51,689 nt of DNA from SAR86 cluster bacterium AG-422-P06 (GTDB lineage: Bacteria; Pseudomonadota; Gammaproteobacteria; Magnimaribacterales; TMED112): positions 1 through 51,689 of the forward strand of contig QCMX01000004.1 in the NCBI GenBank assembly GCA_003213455.1, read 5' to 3'. The notes beneath the pieces are model-generated. The model had not been told where the DNA came from. It did not search any database and saw nothing but the letters and a program-made list of their open reading frames with translations. Below are positions 38,310-46,010 of the stretch, piece by piece (within the stretch, counting starts at the first letter, position 1; every line of letters begins with the position of its first letter). Made by a program: the position numbers and the translations under genes.

Positions 38310-39176
38310 TTGAGAGTAAAACCTTTTAATTTAATTAATGTTCATGCGAACTTTTCTCATGATTTGTTAATAAAAAAAGATGTATTATCAAATGATTCAA
38401 ACTTAGAAATAAACCTTTCAGACAACAAAAAAATTGAAAAGGATTTTGTTTCAAGCTCGAAAATTTTTTTTAATAAAACTGGCATTGCTACTTATGAAAT
38501 TTTAGATGGCAGTGTAATTAATATATATCCTTATAAAAACGTTGATACAAATACTTTACTCTACTACGGGCTTCAAATACCTTTTGGGTGCGCTTGTGTA
38601 CAAAATAAGAAGCTTGTTTTTCATGCTTCAGTTGCCGAGAAAGATGGCAAATGTTTTGCTTTTTTAGGGAGTCCAGGTGCAGGAAAATCATCTCTTTTGA
38701 TTGAATTAATAGAATCTGGATGGAATTTTATAACAGAAGATATATGTGTCCTTGATGACGACTATAATCTTAATTTTATTAGCTTATTTCCATATATAAA
38801 GCTTTCAAATGAAGTTGCTACAAAGCATACAAATAAATTGATTTTAACTGGTATAAAAACAGATAGATTAGGCAGACAAACTTATCAGATAGATTTATCA
38901 AATGTTTCGGCAGGAGGCATTCTTGAATCTATCTTTATCCTCGATTGGAGCCAAGAAAAAAATTTATATCAACCTGCTGAATCAACAAAACTTAGACTTT
39001 TGCTAAATTATCTTGTGCCTTCTTTCCAAGCAAAAGCTAATAATATTCATATTGATTCCTATAAAAAAATACTTAAGCTTATCGATTCACTACCAATATT
39101 CGTGCTAGAAAGACCAAGATCTCTTGGCAAAAAAGTTATTCAAACAACAATCGATAGATTAAATTTTCTTATTTAG
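38310..39176 (+). CDS. HPr-kinase-like tailoring kinase
   Basis: 288 residues, TTG start three bases after the precursor stop. A poorly conserved N-terminal half is followed by the HPrK C-terminal fold: FHASVAEKDGKCFAFLG with conserved His105, P-loop GSPGAGKSS (120-128) and ITEDICVLDDD. No sugar phosphotransferase genes are near, so HPr is an unlikely substrate. In paeninodin-type lasso clusters such kinases phosphorylate the C-terminal Ser of the precursor; here Ser49 or Ser46 would be the candidate. The stop overlaps the convergent permease stop by 4 bases. Confidence 0.85.
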   Translation: MRVKPFNLINVHANFSHDLLIKKDVLSNDSNLEINLSDNKKIEKDFVSSSKIFFNKTGIATYEILDGSVINIYPYKNVDTNTLLYYGLQIPFGCACVQNKKLVFHASVAEKDGKCFAFLGSPGAGKSSLLIELIESGWNFITEDICVLDDDYNLNFISLFPYIKLSNEVATKHTNKLILTGIKTDRLGRQTYQIDLSNVSAGGILESIFILDWSQEKNLYQPAESTKLRLLLNYLVPSFQAKANNIHIDSYKKILKLIDSLPIFVLERPRSLGKKVIQTTIDRLNFLI

Positions 39177-39991
39177 TAATGTGATAATGTTCCTTTTTTT
39201 CTTGAGGTATCTATTGCTCTCGAAATAGATGAGTAACCCAAGACAAGATAGAAGATAGCTAAAAATAATAATTTTAAAGCAGAGAAATAAGAACTATTGA
39301 TATTACTTTCCTCGACTAATTCGTTTCTAACTATATCTAATGTATGAGTAAGAGGCATCAATTCAGAAAGATATATAAAGATTTGAGGTAAAACATCATT
39401 TGGGTAAATAGCACCTGAAATAATTAAGGGCCCTCCCACAAAGACTAAACTAAGATAGTCTCCCTTTTTATAAATGAGGATAATTGATAGACCTATCATT
39501 GATATGCCAATAAATGCTACCAGCGTAATACAACATACTGCTAGTAGTGTAATGATGTCTCGAATTGAAAGAATCTGATCACTTAGAGCCCATGAAACTA
39601 TAAAAATCAATAAGAGCCTTAGAAATGACTTTACAAATGTATAGAATACTGAAGATATAGATAAGAAAATAAATCTATTTTTTGAAACGAATAATTCTTC
39701 AATATATCCAAAGCTTTGAGCTTCCCTCAAATTATTACTGATAGCTGCGTAAGACTGCCCCATTAGATTAACTATTGAAAAACCTGTGATAGAAAAGAGA
39801 AAGAATTCTCCTTTAAACCTGCTGTAAAAAGAGTCCTCAGAAAAATTAAATGACTTGGATAAGAAAAATAAAAAAAATACTAATAAAAAGGCAAAAACTA
39901 GTTCAGTAAAAAAACTTAGCTTATATGAAAATTGAAAGAGGAAATCTTTTTTGAATGATGCCCTTAGAATGTTTAAATAACTAGCCAGCAT
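39173..39991 (-). CDS. ABC-2 type transporter permease
   Basis: 272 residues with six hydrophobic segments (roughly 25-48, 66-80, 108-137, 140-172, 180-200, 240-260), the layout of an ABC-2 export permease. The stretch YIEELFVSKNRFIFL lies on the cytoplasmic side, as in drug and polysaccharide exporters. It overlaps its ATPase by 11 bases. Pointing into the RiPP operon, it is a candidate peptide exporter, although lasso exporters are usually single fused polypeptides. Confidence 0.82.
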   Translation of the reverse strand: MLASYLNILRASFKKDFLFQFSYKLSFFTELVFAFLLVFFLFFLSKSFNFSEDSFYSRFKGEFFLFSITGFSIVNLMGQSYAAISNNLREAQSFGYIEELFVSKNRFIFLSISSVFYTFVKSFLRLLLIFIVSWALSDQILSIRDIITLLAVCCITLVAFIGISMIGLSIILIYKKGDYLSLVFVGGPLIISGAIYPNDVLPQIFIYLSELMPLTHTLDIVRNELVEESNINSSYFSALKLLFLAIFYLVLGYSSISRAIDTSRKKGTLSHY

Positions 39992-40607
39992 TGAGTGATT
40001 CCATATGTAATATTGAGTCAGAAGATTGCTTTAAGAAGTTTATGTCATGCGAACTAATTAATACATTTTTTAAGCTATTATTTACAATCTCCTCCTGCAA
40101 AATTTTTACAATATTTTTAATTGATACCTCATCAATTGAAACAAAGGTTTCATCTAATATCAAAATATCAGGTTTATAAATTAGAGCACGAAGTATTGAT
40201 AATTTCTGAATCTCTCCTGTTGATAAGTTAGATACATTTCTGTCTAGCAAAGCAGATAAGCCTAGAATATTTGCTATTTGCTTTAATCTTTTATTAAAAA
40301 TAAATTTTCTGCCAGTTCTTGCGGTAAAGAAATAATCTAAATTTTCATAAGCTGTAATTCTATTAATAAAGGCCCTTTGATTACTGGCAACATAGCACAC
40401 ATTTGATTTGACAGGATCAAAAGCGACTGAGCCAGAATCTTGAGCTATTAACCCTGCTATTATTTTGAATAATGTTGTCTTGCCCGACCCATTTGAACCA
40501 TAGAAGGCATAAATTTTTTTGTCCTGCAATTCGAGACTAATATTAGTTAATACTTTTTTTGATGGCTTGTTTGAAAATGATTTATATATATTATTTAAGA
40601 AGATCAT
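39981..40607 (-). CDS. ABC transporter ATPase
   Basis: 208 residues from the ATG at 40607. A start further upstream (40700) would run across xthA and adds a sequence with no match to the ABC fold, so I reject it. Motifs: Walker A GSNGSGKTT (37-45), Q-loop VASNQRAF, signature LSTGEIQKL, Walker B DILILDETFVSIDE and switch His in SSHDINFL. It forms an exporter with the downstream permease. Its start codon is only 4 bases from the divergent xthA start. Confidence 0.9.
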   Translation of the reverse strand: MIFLNNIYKSFSNKPSKKVLTNISLELQDKKIYAFYGSNGSGKTTLFKIIAGLIAQDSGSVAFDPVKSNVCYVASNQRAFINRITAYENLDYFFTARTGRKFIFNKRLKQIANILGLSALLDRNVSNLSTGEIQKLSILRALIYKPDILILDETFVSIDEVSIKNIVKILQEEIVNNSLKNVLISSHDINFLKQSSDSILHMESLNAG

Positions 40608-40611
40608 AATT

Positions 40612-41412
40612 ATGTTAGTTATCACTTTTAATGTTAATGGAATCAGGGCAAGAATCCACCAATTAGATGCTTTAATCCAAAAATATAGTCCTGATATCAT
40701 CTGTTTACAAGAGATTAAAGTTTCTGATGAGGATTTTCCTTATACAACCATAGAGGAATTAGGCTATAGAGTTTTTAACTATGGTCAAAAAGGTTTTCAC
40801 GGTGTTGCAATTTTATGCAAAGTAGAGCCACTTAATGTTGTCAGGGGCCTAGATGGTGGTAAAGATGAAGAACAAAAAAGATATATTCAATGTGATTTTA
40901 AATCTAAAATTGGCACAATTTCTATATGTAACTCTTATTTCCCACAAGGGGAGAACAGGAAACATGAATTAAAGTTTCCATATAAAGAGCGCTACTACAA
41001 AAGAATTACTGAGCACCTTAAAAAAATTAAGAATAATTATATTGTGACTGGTGATTTCAATATAGCGCCTCTAGCAGTAGATAGGGCAATCGGTCTAGAT
41101 GCTGAAAAAAGATGGTTAAGAGAAGGTCATACAGCTTTTTTATCTGAAGAAATTGAATGGTTTTCAAATCTGACTGCTATTGGTCTTGAAGATATTTGGC
41201 GAAAAAATAATCCTAATGAAAATATCTCAACTTGGTTTGACTATCGATCTAGGGGTTTTGAAAGAGAACCGAAGAGAGGTTTAAGAATTGACTTTTTCCT
41301 CACAAATTTAGGTTTAAGAGATACTTATGTTGACTCAAAAATTGATCATGAAATTAGAGCAATGGATAAACCCTCTGATCATTGCCCTGTAACTCTTAAA
41401 TTAAATATTTGA
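40612..41412 (+). CDS. xthA: Exodeoxyribonuclease III
   Basis: 266 residues from ATG 40612, which gives MLVITFNVNGIRAR as in E. coli XthA. The longer frame from 40519 is antisense to the ABC ATPase and is rejected. Motifs: LQEIKVSDEDFP with the metal Glu, YGQKGFHGVAIL, GDFNIAPLAVD, and SDHCPV with the catalytic Asp-His. It is the AP endonuclease and 3'-5' exonuclease of base excision repair. A housekeeping gene lodged between RiPP genes is odd and may mark one edge of an inserted locus. Confidence 0.95.
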   Translation: MLVITFNVNGIRARIHQLDALIQKYSPDIICLQEIKVSDEDFPYTTIEELGYRVFNYGQKGFHGVAILCKVEPLNVVRGLDGGKDEEQKRYIQCDFKSKIGTISICNSYFPQGENRKHELKFPYKERYYKRITEHLKKIKNNYIVTGDFNIAPLAVDRAIGLDAEKRWLREGHTAFLSEEIEWFSNLTAIGLEDIWRKNNPNENISTWFDYRSRGFEREPKRGLRIDFFLTNLGLRDTYVDSKIDHEIRAMDKPSDHCPVTLKLNI

Positions 41413-42482
41413 TGAGACTGAATCTACTCAAAACAATCTTTGATAACTCTATAACCTCAAGCTCTTTGTCGAACAATGAGTTAGAAGGTCTTATGAAGAC
41501 CTGTGAAAAACATAGGATCAAACAAATATTCATCGATCATATGGATATGGTTAAGGATCATAGAGCAAATTATAGAGAATATGCAAAAAAATATACTCGT
41601 TATTCATTAACGAGAGACTTAAACATCCTGAGTGAGATAGACAAGCTTGCCCTACTTCTGGAAAGCAGAAAAATTAACTTTGTTTTCTTAAAAGGTGCAG
41701 CATTTAAAAAAGCATTATATAAAAAATCAACTTTTAGAGATTGTAGAGACATTGACGTATTAGTAAGTACTAAAGATGTTAAACCAACGCTAGAAACTCT
41801 ATTTGAAAATGGTTACAAGTATGTCGTGGCTCAAGAAAGTCGAAATACTCAAATTGATTATGAGAATAGTCATCAAGCTCCTGTTTTATTTTCTCCTAAC
41901 GGGCAATATGTTGAGATACATTACAGGTTAACTATGGAAAATAAGAAATGTCTCATTTCTGATGATATGCTTCAGCAACAAAAAAATTATATTGGACCTA
42001 ATAGCCTGAATCTAATTCATATTGCCTATCATGCATTGATAATTAATAAGCTTAATAATGGGCTGATGTCTTTAATAGATATTAATTATTTGCTGAATGG
42101 TACTTCAAAAAATGAGGTCATTCATGCTGCAGAAAAATATAATTTGAGCGGGAAGATCAAACATATGATAGAGCTTTATGAATTTAACTTATTTAACAAG
42201 CAATTTAATCATAATAAAACAGAAATATTATTAATATCAAATGAACTTATACATGCTGGTGAAGTATTAGTTGGTTTTAAAGCACACTCAAGAAGCTTAA
42301 ATATTTTTAAGAAAAAATATTTGGGCAAGGAAGGGGGCAAGTTAGATTCTTTAAGAATAAATATTTCATTTATAAGATATATCTTTAATAAATTATTTTT
42401 TCACATTGTGTCTGTAATAAAAAATCCAAATTTATGGAGTAAAAGAAATAGGCTAAAAAAATATTTAAAGAAAGAAGATTAG
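41412..42482 (+). CDS. Nucleotidyltransferase family 5 protein, putative RiPP tailoring enzyme
   Basis: 356 residues from the ATG at 41412; a TTG one codon earlier is also possible. Core motif VFLKGAAFKKALY then RDCRDIDVLVSTKDV carries the metal-binding acidic pair of NTP_transf_5 (PF14907); HQAPVLFSPNGQYVEIHYRL follows. Such genes recur beside lasso clusters that also encode HPr-like kinases, so it probably belongs with the RiPP locus despite xthA lying between. It shares TGATG with xthA and converges on DUF962 with a 4-base overlap. Its substrate is unknown. Confidence 0.8.
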   Translation: MRLNLLKTIFDNSITSSSLSNNELEGLMKTCEKHRIKQIFIDHMDMVKDHRANYREYAKKYTRYSLTRDLNILSEIDKLALLLESRKINFVFLKGAAFKKALYKKSTFRDCRDIDVLVSTKDVKPTLETLFENGYKYVVAQESRNTQIDYENSHQAPVLFSPNGQYVEIHYRLTMENKKCLISDDMLQQQKNYIGPNSLNLIHIAYHALIINKLNNGLMSLIDINYLLNGTSKNEVIHAAEKYNLSGKIKHMIELYEFNLFNKQFNHNKTEILLISNELIHAGEVLVGFKAHSRSLNIFKKKYLGKEGGKLDSLRINISFIRYIFNKLFFHIVSVIKNPNLWSKRNRLKKYLKKED

Positions 42483-42784
42483 AAAATCTTATGTTTTCCT
42501 CTTAGTATTTCCCAAAACATTATATAGTCACTCATTAAGCTCAATAGCGGATATGTAAAGGTTGCAGGCTTATTATGCTCGACAAAGAAATGACTTACCC
42601 ATGCAAAACCATACCCTGATAATAATGCATAAAGAATATAAATCGGATTTAGCTCTACAACAAAAAGAACGAAGAACACTATGGAGAAACTTGTACCAAC
42701 AAAATGAAACAGCTTGGTAGTTTTGTGTTCGTGTTCACTCAAGTAGTAAGGATAAAATTCTTTTAGTGTTTTATATTTTTTCAT
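42479..42784 (-). CDS. DUF962 / Mpo1-like membrane protein
   Basis: 101 residues. The opening FYPYYLSEHEHKTTKLFHFVGT and GYGFAWVSHFFVEHNKPATFTYPL are the DUF962 signature, with conserved His residues, and there are two to three hydrophobic segments (about 29-45, 48-66, 78-92). The yeast member Mpo1 is an iron-dependent dioxygenase acting on 2-hydroxy fatty acids; bacterial members are uncharacterised. A 119-base gap separates it from the divergent DUF305 gene, the largest divergent spacer in the window. Confidence 0.88.
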   Translation of the reverse strand: MKKYKTLKEFYPYYLSEHEHKTTKLFHFVGTSFSIVFFVLFVVELNPIYILYALLSGYGFAWVSHFFVEHNKPATFTYPLLSLMSDYIMFWEILRGKHKIF

Positions 42785-42903
42785 ATTTCTACCTAATTCT
42801 AATTATAAACCTAATATGCAAAATACTTAATCCTAGTGCAATAGAGTGATTTTTAGTGCTAATATGGATTATCTAACTATCTAGAAAATTAATTAAGAAA
42901 CTT

Positions 42904-45126
42904 ATGATCAATAAAAACATTAAATTATTTACTTTATTTTTTGTGCTCTTTGGCAGCACTTTAAGTGCAGACAATGAAGCACCTATTCTACAACCTGGCT
43001 CTCCAGGAGAATCAACCAAAGAAATAAGCGCTGAAAAAGCCTCTGATATTGCTAATAGCTCATATACAGTTGCTGACGTAAATTTCATGCAAGGCATGAT
43101 TGTTCATCATGAACAAGCTCTAACAATGTCTAGAATGGCATCTCAAAGAACAAACTCTAAAGCTATATTGGATCTAGCTGGCAGAATCGAAGGTTCGCAA
43201 GAAGATGAAATTCAATTCATGGTCTCATGGCTGAAAGATCGAGATGAAGATACTAATTACAAAATGAATCATATGAATATGCATCATGGTATGGATCACG
43301 ATATGGATCATAATATGGATCACAGCATGCATCACGGTATGCATAAAATGTCTGGAATGGCCTCACCACTTCAATTAAAAAACTTAGAGAACTCAAAATC
43401 AGTAGATTTTGATAGATTATTTTTACAATTAATGATTGCCCACCACGATGGTGCAATTGATATGGTTGATGACTTAAAAGAACAACCTGGTTCAAGATAT
43501 GACCAACTTCTAAGTGAATTTGTCTCTGACCTAGTAAACGATCAAGCAATAGAGATAGAAAGAATGAATAGAATTCTTATAAATATTTCTGATGATCCAA
43601 GAGCTGGCCTAGCTGCAGGACTTTTCACTGCTGAAGAAGTCATTAGTAATATGGAACTAATTGCATCACTTAGAAAGCCCGTAGGTTTTTACGATCCCAA
43701 AAACCCTGCTATGAAGAAAGCTATAGATGAGGATGATGAAGATGAAGTAAAACCTATAGAAGTGGCATCACAAGGTAGATCACCAATGTTAAGTTTTTCA
43801 AATACAGATATGGCATTTAGAGATGATGTATTAGTTGCTGGCAGCTATCATGGTTTTAATATTTATAGGCTAGCTGAGAATGGTGTGCCTTCTTTAATCT
43901 CATCGGTAATCTGTCCAGGAGGGCAAGGAGATGTTTCAATTGTTGGAGATCTTCTCATCATGTCAGTACAAGATACAAGAGGTAGATTGGATTGTGGTTT
44001 ACAGGGAGTTGGATCTGAACCTTCTCCAGAAAGATTTAGAGGTATAAGAATATTTGATATTTCAAATCTAGAGATGCCTATGCAAGTAGGTGCTGTGCAA
44101 ACTTGTAGAGGTTCTCATACTCACTCTGTAGTCTCAGGTCCAGATAAAGACGGCATAATTGTAGTCTACAATTCCGGAACTTCTTCTATTAGAGAAGATG
44201 AAGAGTTGGCCGGTTGTTTTGATGGGCCTGGTGATAGTAGAACAGCATTATTTAGAATTGATGTTATTGAAATACCAGTAGATGATCCAAGCAAAGCACG
44301 TATTGTAAAAAGTCCTGCTGTTTTTGCAGATGAGGAAACCGGTATTTTGGCAGGTTTATGGCGAGGTGGTGATCATGGAGATCGTACACAAAGAACTTCT
44401 AGAACCGATGAATGCCATGATATAACAGTCTTTCCTTCAGCAAATCTAGCTGCAGGTGCGTGTTCTGGTAACGGTATATTATTTGATATTTCTGATCCTT
44501 ATAATCCTAAAAGAATTGATGTTGTTACCGATGAAGGTTTTGCTTATTGGCACTCAGCTACATTTAACAACGATGGTACCAAGGTAGTCTTTACAGATGA
44601 ATGGGGTGGTGGTGGAAGACCAAGATGTAGAGCATGGGATCCACTTAATTGGGGAGCTAATGCAATATATGATATCGAAGACAATAAATTAGTTTTCAAA
44701 AGTCACTATAAAATGCCAGCGCCACAGACAGAAACTGAAAACTGTGTTGCCCATAATGGCTCGATCATTCCAGTTAAAGGCAGGGATATATTTATCCAAG
44801 CTTGGTACCAAGGCGGTATTTCCATGATGGATTTTACTGATTCAGATAACCCAATTGAAATTGGCTACTTTGATAGAGGGCCAATATCTGAGGAAACCCT
44901 TGGAACAGGTGGTTTCTGGTCAGTTTATTTCTATGAAGGCACAATATATGGCACAGAGATTGTTAGAGGTCTTGATGTGTTTAAGTTGACTGAGAGCGAA
45001 TATCTTACACAAGCTGAAATAGATAGTGCTATTAATGCATATCCAGCAGAAGGACCTAAGAGGTTATTTAATCCACAGCAGCAGATGCCAATGACTTGGC
45101 CAGAAGCATCTAGCTCTGGGAACTAA
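42904..45126 (+). CDS. Secreted DUF305 / LVIVD beta-propeller fusion with Met-His-rich linker
   Basis: 740 residues. A cleavable signal peptide (about 1-22, ending TLSA) is followed by a DUF305 domain with its two half-motifs, MIVHHEQA (65-72) and MIAHHDGA (177-184). Between them, residues 121-152 are almost all Met, His and Asp in an MDH-type repeat, suggesting copper or similar metal binding in the periplasm. From about residue 260 onward come LVIVD-type propeller repeats (GIRIFDISNLEMP, GILFDISDPYNPKRID, YWHSATFNNDGTKVVF). The fused layout and the DoxX partner (TAATG overlap) suggest an envelope metal or redox function. Substrate unknown. Confidence 0.85.
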   Translation: MINKNIKLFTLFFVLFGSTLSADNEAPILQPGSPGESTKEISAEKASDIANSSYTVADVNFMQGMIVHHEQALTMSRMASQRTNSKAILDLAGRIEGSQEDEIQFMVSWLKDRDEDTNYKMNHMNMHHGMDHDMDHNMDHSMHHGMHKMSGMASPLQLKNLENSKSVDFDRLFLQLMIAHHDGAIDMVDDLKEQPGSRYDQLLSEFVSDLVNDQAIEIERMNRILINISDDPRAGLAAGLFTAEEVISNMELIASLRKPVGFYDPKNPAMKKAIDEDDEDEVKPIEVASQGRSPMLSFSNTDMAFRDDVLVAGSYHGFNIYRLAENGVPSLISSVICPGGQGDVSIVGDLLIMSVQDTRGRLDCGLQGVGSEPSPERFRGIRIFDISNLEMPMQVGAVQTCRGSHTHSVVSGPDKDGIIVVYNSGTSSIREDEELAGCFDGPGDSRTALFRIDVIEIPVDDPSKARIVKSPAVFADEETGILAGLWRGGDHGDRTQRTSRTDECHDITVFPSANLAAGACSGNGILFDISDPYNPKRIDVVTDEGFAYWHSATFNNDGTKVVFTDEWGGGGRPRCRAWDPLNWGANAIYDIEDNKLVFKSHYKMPAPQTETENCVAHNGSIIPVKGRDIFIQAWYQGGISMMDFTDSDNPIEIGYFDRGPISEETLGTGGFWSVYFYEGTIYGTEIVRGLDVFKLTESEYLTQAEIDSAINAYPAEGPKRLFNPQQQMPMTWPEASSSGN

Positions 45127-45509
45127 TGACAGAAAAAATATCGGCTAAGTTCCTTTATCCTCTGGGTAGATTCTTACTTGGCCTTTATTTCCTACTTCCT
45201 GGTTTAGCAAAGGTATTCTTCTTTCAAGAGAACTTTGATGTTGTTATTGAAAGAGAGGTGCCCTTGCCTTTTCTTTCATTAAGCCTTGTTGCTATAGCTC
45301 AAATCTTCTTCGGCACAATGTTAATGTTCGGTAAATTTGTTCATTTGGGTTCATTGGTTTTAGCAGTTGTCACTATACTCATAAACCTTTACATACATGA
45401 TTTCTGGAATATGGCAGATAATCCAGATCAGGCACATGAAACACAGAACTTTGTAAAAAATTTAGGTATATTTGCAGGGCTTTTAGTTTTGAGTAAAAAA
45501 AGTAATTAG
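45126..45509 (+). CDS. DoxX family membrane protein
   Basis: 127 residues with four hydrophobic helices (about 9-31, 48-68, 72-90, 108-122). GRFLLGLYFLLPGLAKVFFF and GTMLMFGKFVHLG are DoxX-family patterns. DoxX proteins are linked to respiration, thiosulfate oxidation or redox stress; a specific role cannot be given. The start overlaps the stop of the DUF305 fusion, so both are probably made together. Confidence 0.85.
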   Translation: MTEKISAKFLYPLGRFLLGLYFLLPGLAKVFFFQENFDVVIEREVPLPFLSLSLVAIAQIFFGTMLMFGKFVHLGSLVLAVVTILINLYIHDFWNMADNPDQAHETQNFVKNLGIFAGLLVLSKKSN

Positions 45510-45539
45510 CCCTTGAAAGAAATAAGTTTTCTGGGAAAG

Positions 45540-46010
45540 TTAAATAAATTTAAAGTACTTATTGCAATCAATCTTGAGCTCGGGAGGCAACTCATTACTA
45601 CTATTTATGAAGCTTTTTCTTCTTTCTTCGTCTGGAATTATACAATTATCACGCTTCCCCCAAATTTTGTAACGATTCCTACCGACAAAGTCATAAACAA
45701 GATTCCTTGCAAACCGAGGTACTAAAATTGCTATTTTTGATAACAGGCCATATGGAAATTTTAGAGTGGACATAACTTTTAGAGACGCATCTGATTTAAT
45801 ATTCAATGGCTCATTTTCAGTTATGCAAAGAATAGAGTCTGCCTCTCCACCAAATCTATCTATTAGCTCTTTCGATAAATCTGTTAGTTCAACTTTTTGC
45901 AATGGAATAAAAAAAACTTTTTCATTCTGAGCATTATCGAGAACAAAATTTACCCACCCCTCACAAAATAGGCAAACACCATCAAATAATACAACTTTAC
46001 TTTTTTTCAC
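45540..46010 (-). CDS. DCC-family thiol-disulfide oxidoreductase (DUF393)
   Basis: 156 residues. The name-giving motif DGVCLFCEGWVNF has the CxxC pair at residues 13-16 after a buried LFDG strand; FIPLQKVE and GRNRYKIWGKRDNCIIP are also typical of DUF393. The fold is thioredoxin-like. In many bacteria this domain is fused or adjacent to an HTTM membrane protein, as here: the start overlaps the stop of the HTTM-like gene by one base. Confidence 0.88.
   Translation of the reverse strand: MKKSKVVLFDGVCLFCEGWVNFVLDNAQNEKVFFIPLQKVELTDLSKELIDRFGGEADSILCITENEPLNIKSDASLKVMSTLKFPYGLLSKIAILVPRFARNLVYDFVGRNRYKIWGKRDNCIIPDEERRKSFINSSNELPPELKIDCNKYFKFI

Noticed and set aside
40519-40611. N-terminal extension of XthA and, on the other strand, a 31-residue extension of the ABC ATPase
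   Set aside because: The two extensions are antisense to each other's real coding sequence and match neither family; the ATGs at 40612 and 40607 give canonical N-termini.
43261-43360. Short tandem DNA repeat (possible CRISPR or VNTR)
   Set aside because: The repeats are imperfect, have no spacers and follow codons of the MDH-rich linker. No CRISPR array or cas gene is seen in the window.
43253-43549. Minus-strand frame rich in Tyr, Asp and Pro
   Set aside because: It is the complement of the Met/His/Asp repeat in the DUF305 gene and has no features of its own.
45513-45725. Plus-strand frame after doxX
   Set aside because: Mostly antisense to the DCC-family gene; no plausible product.
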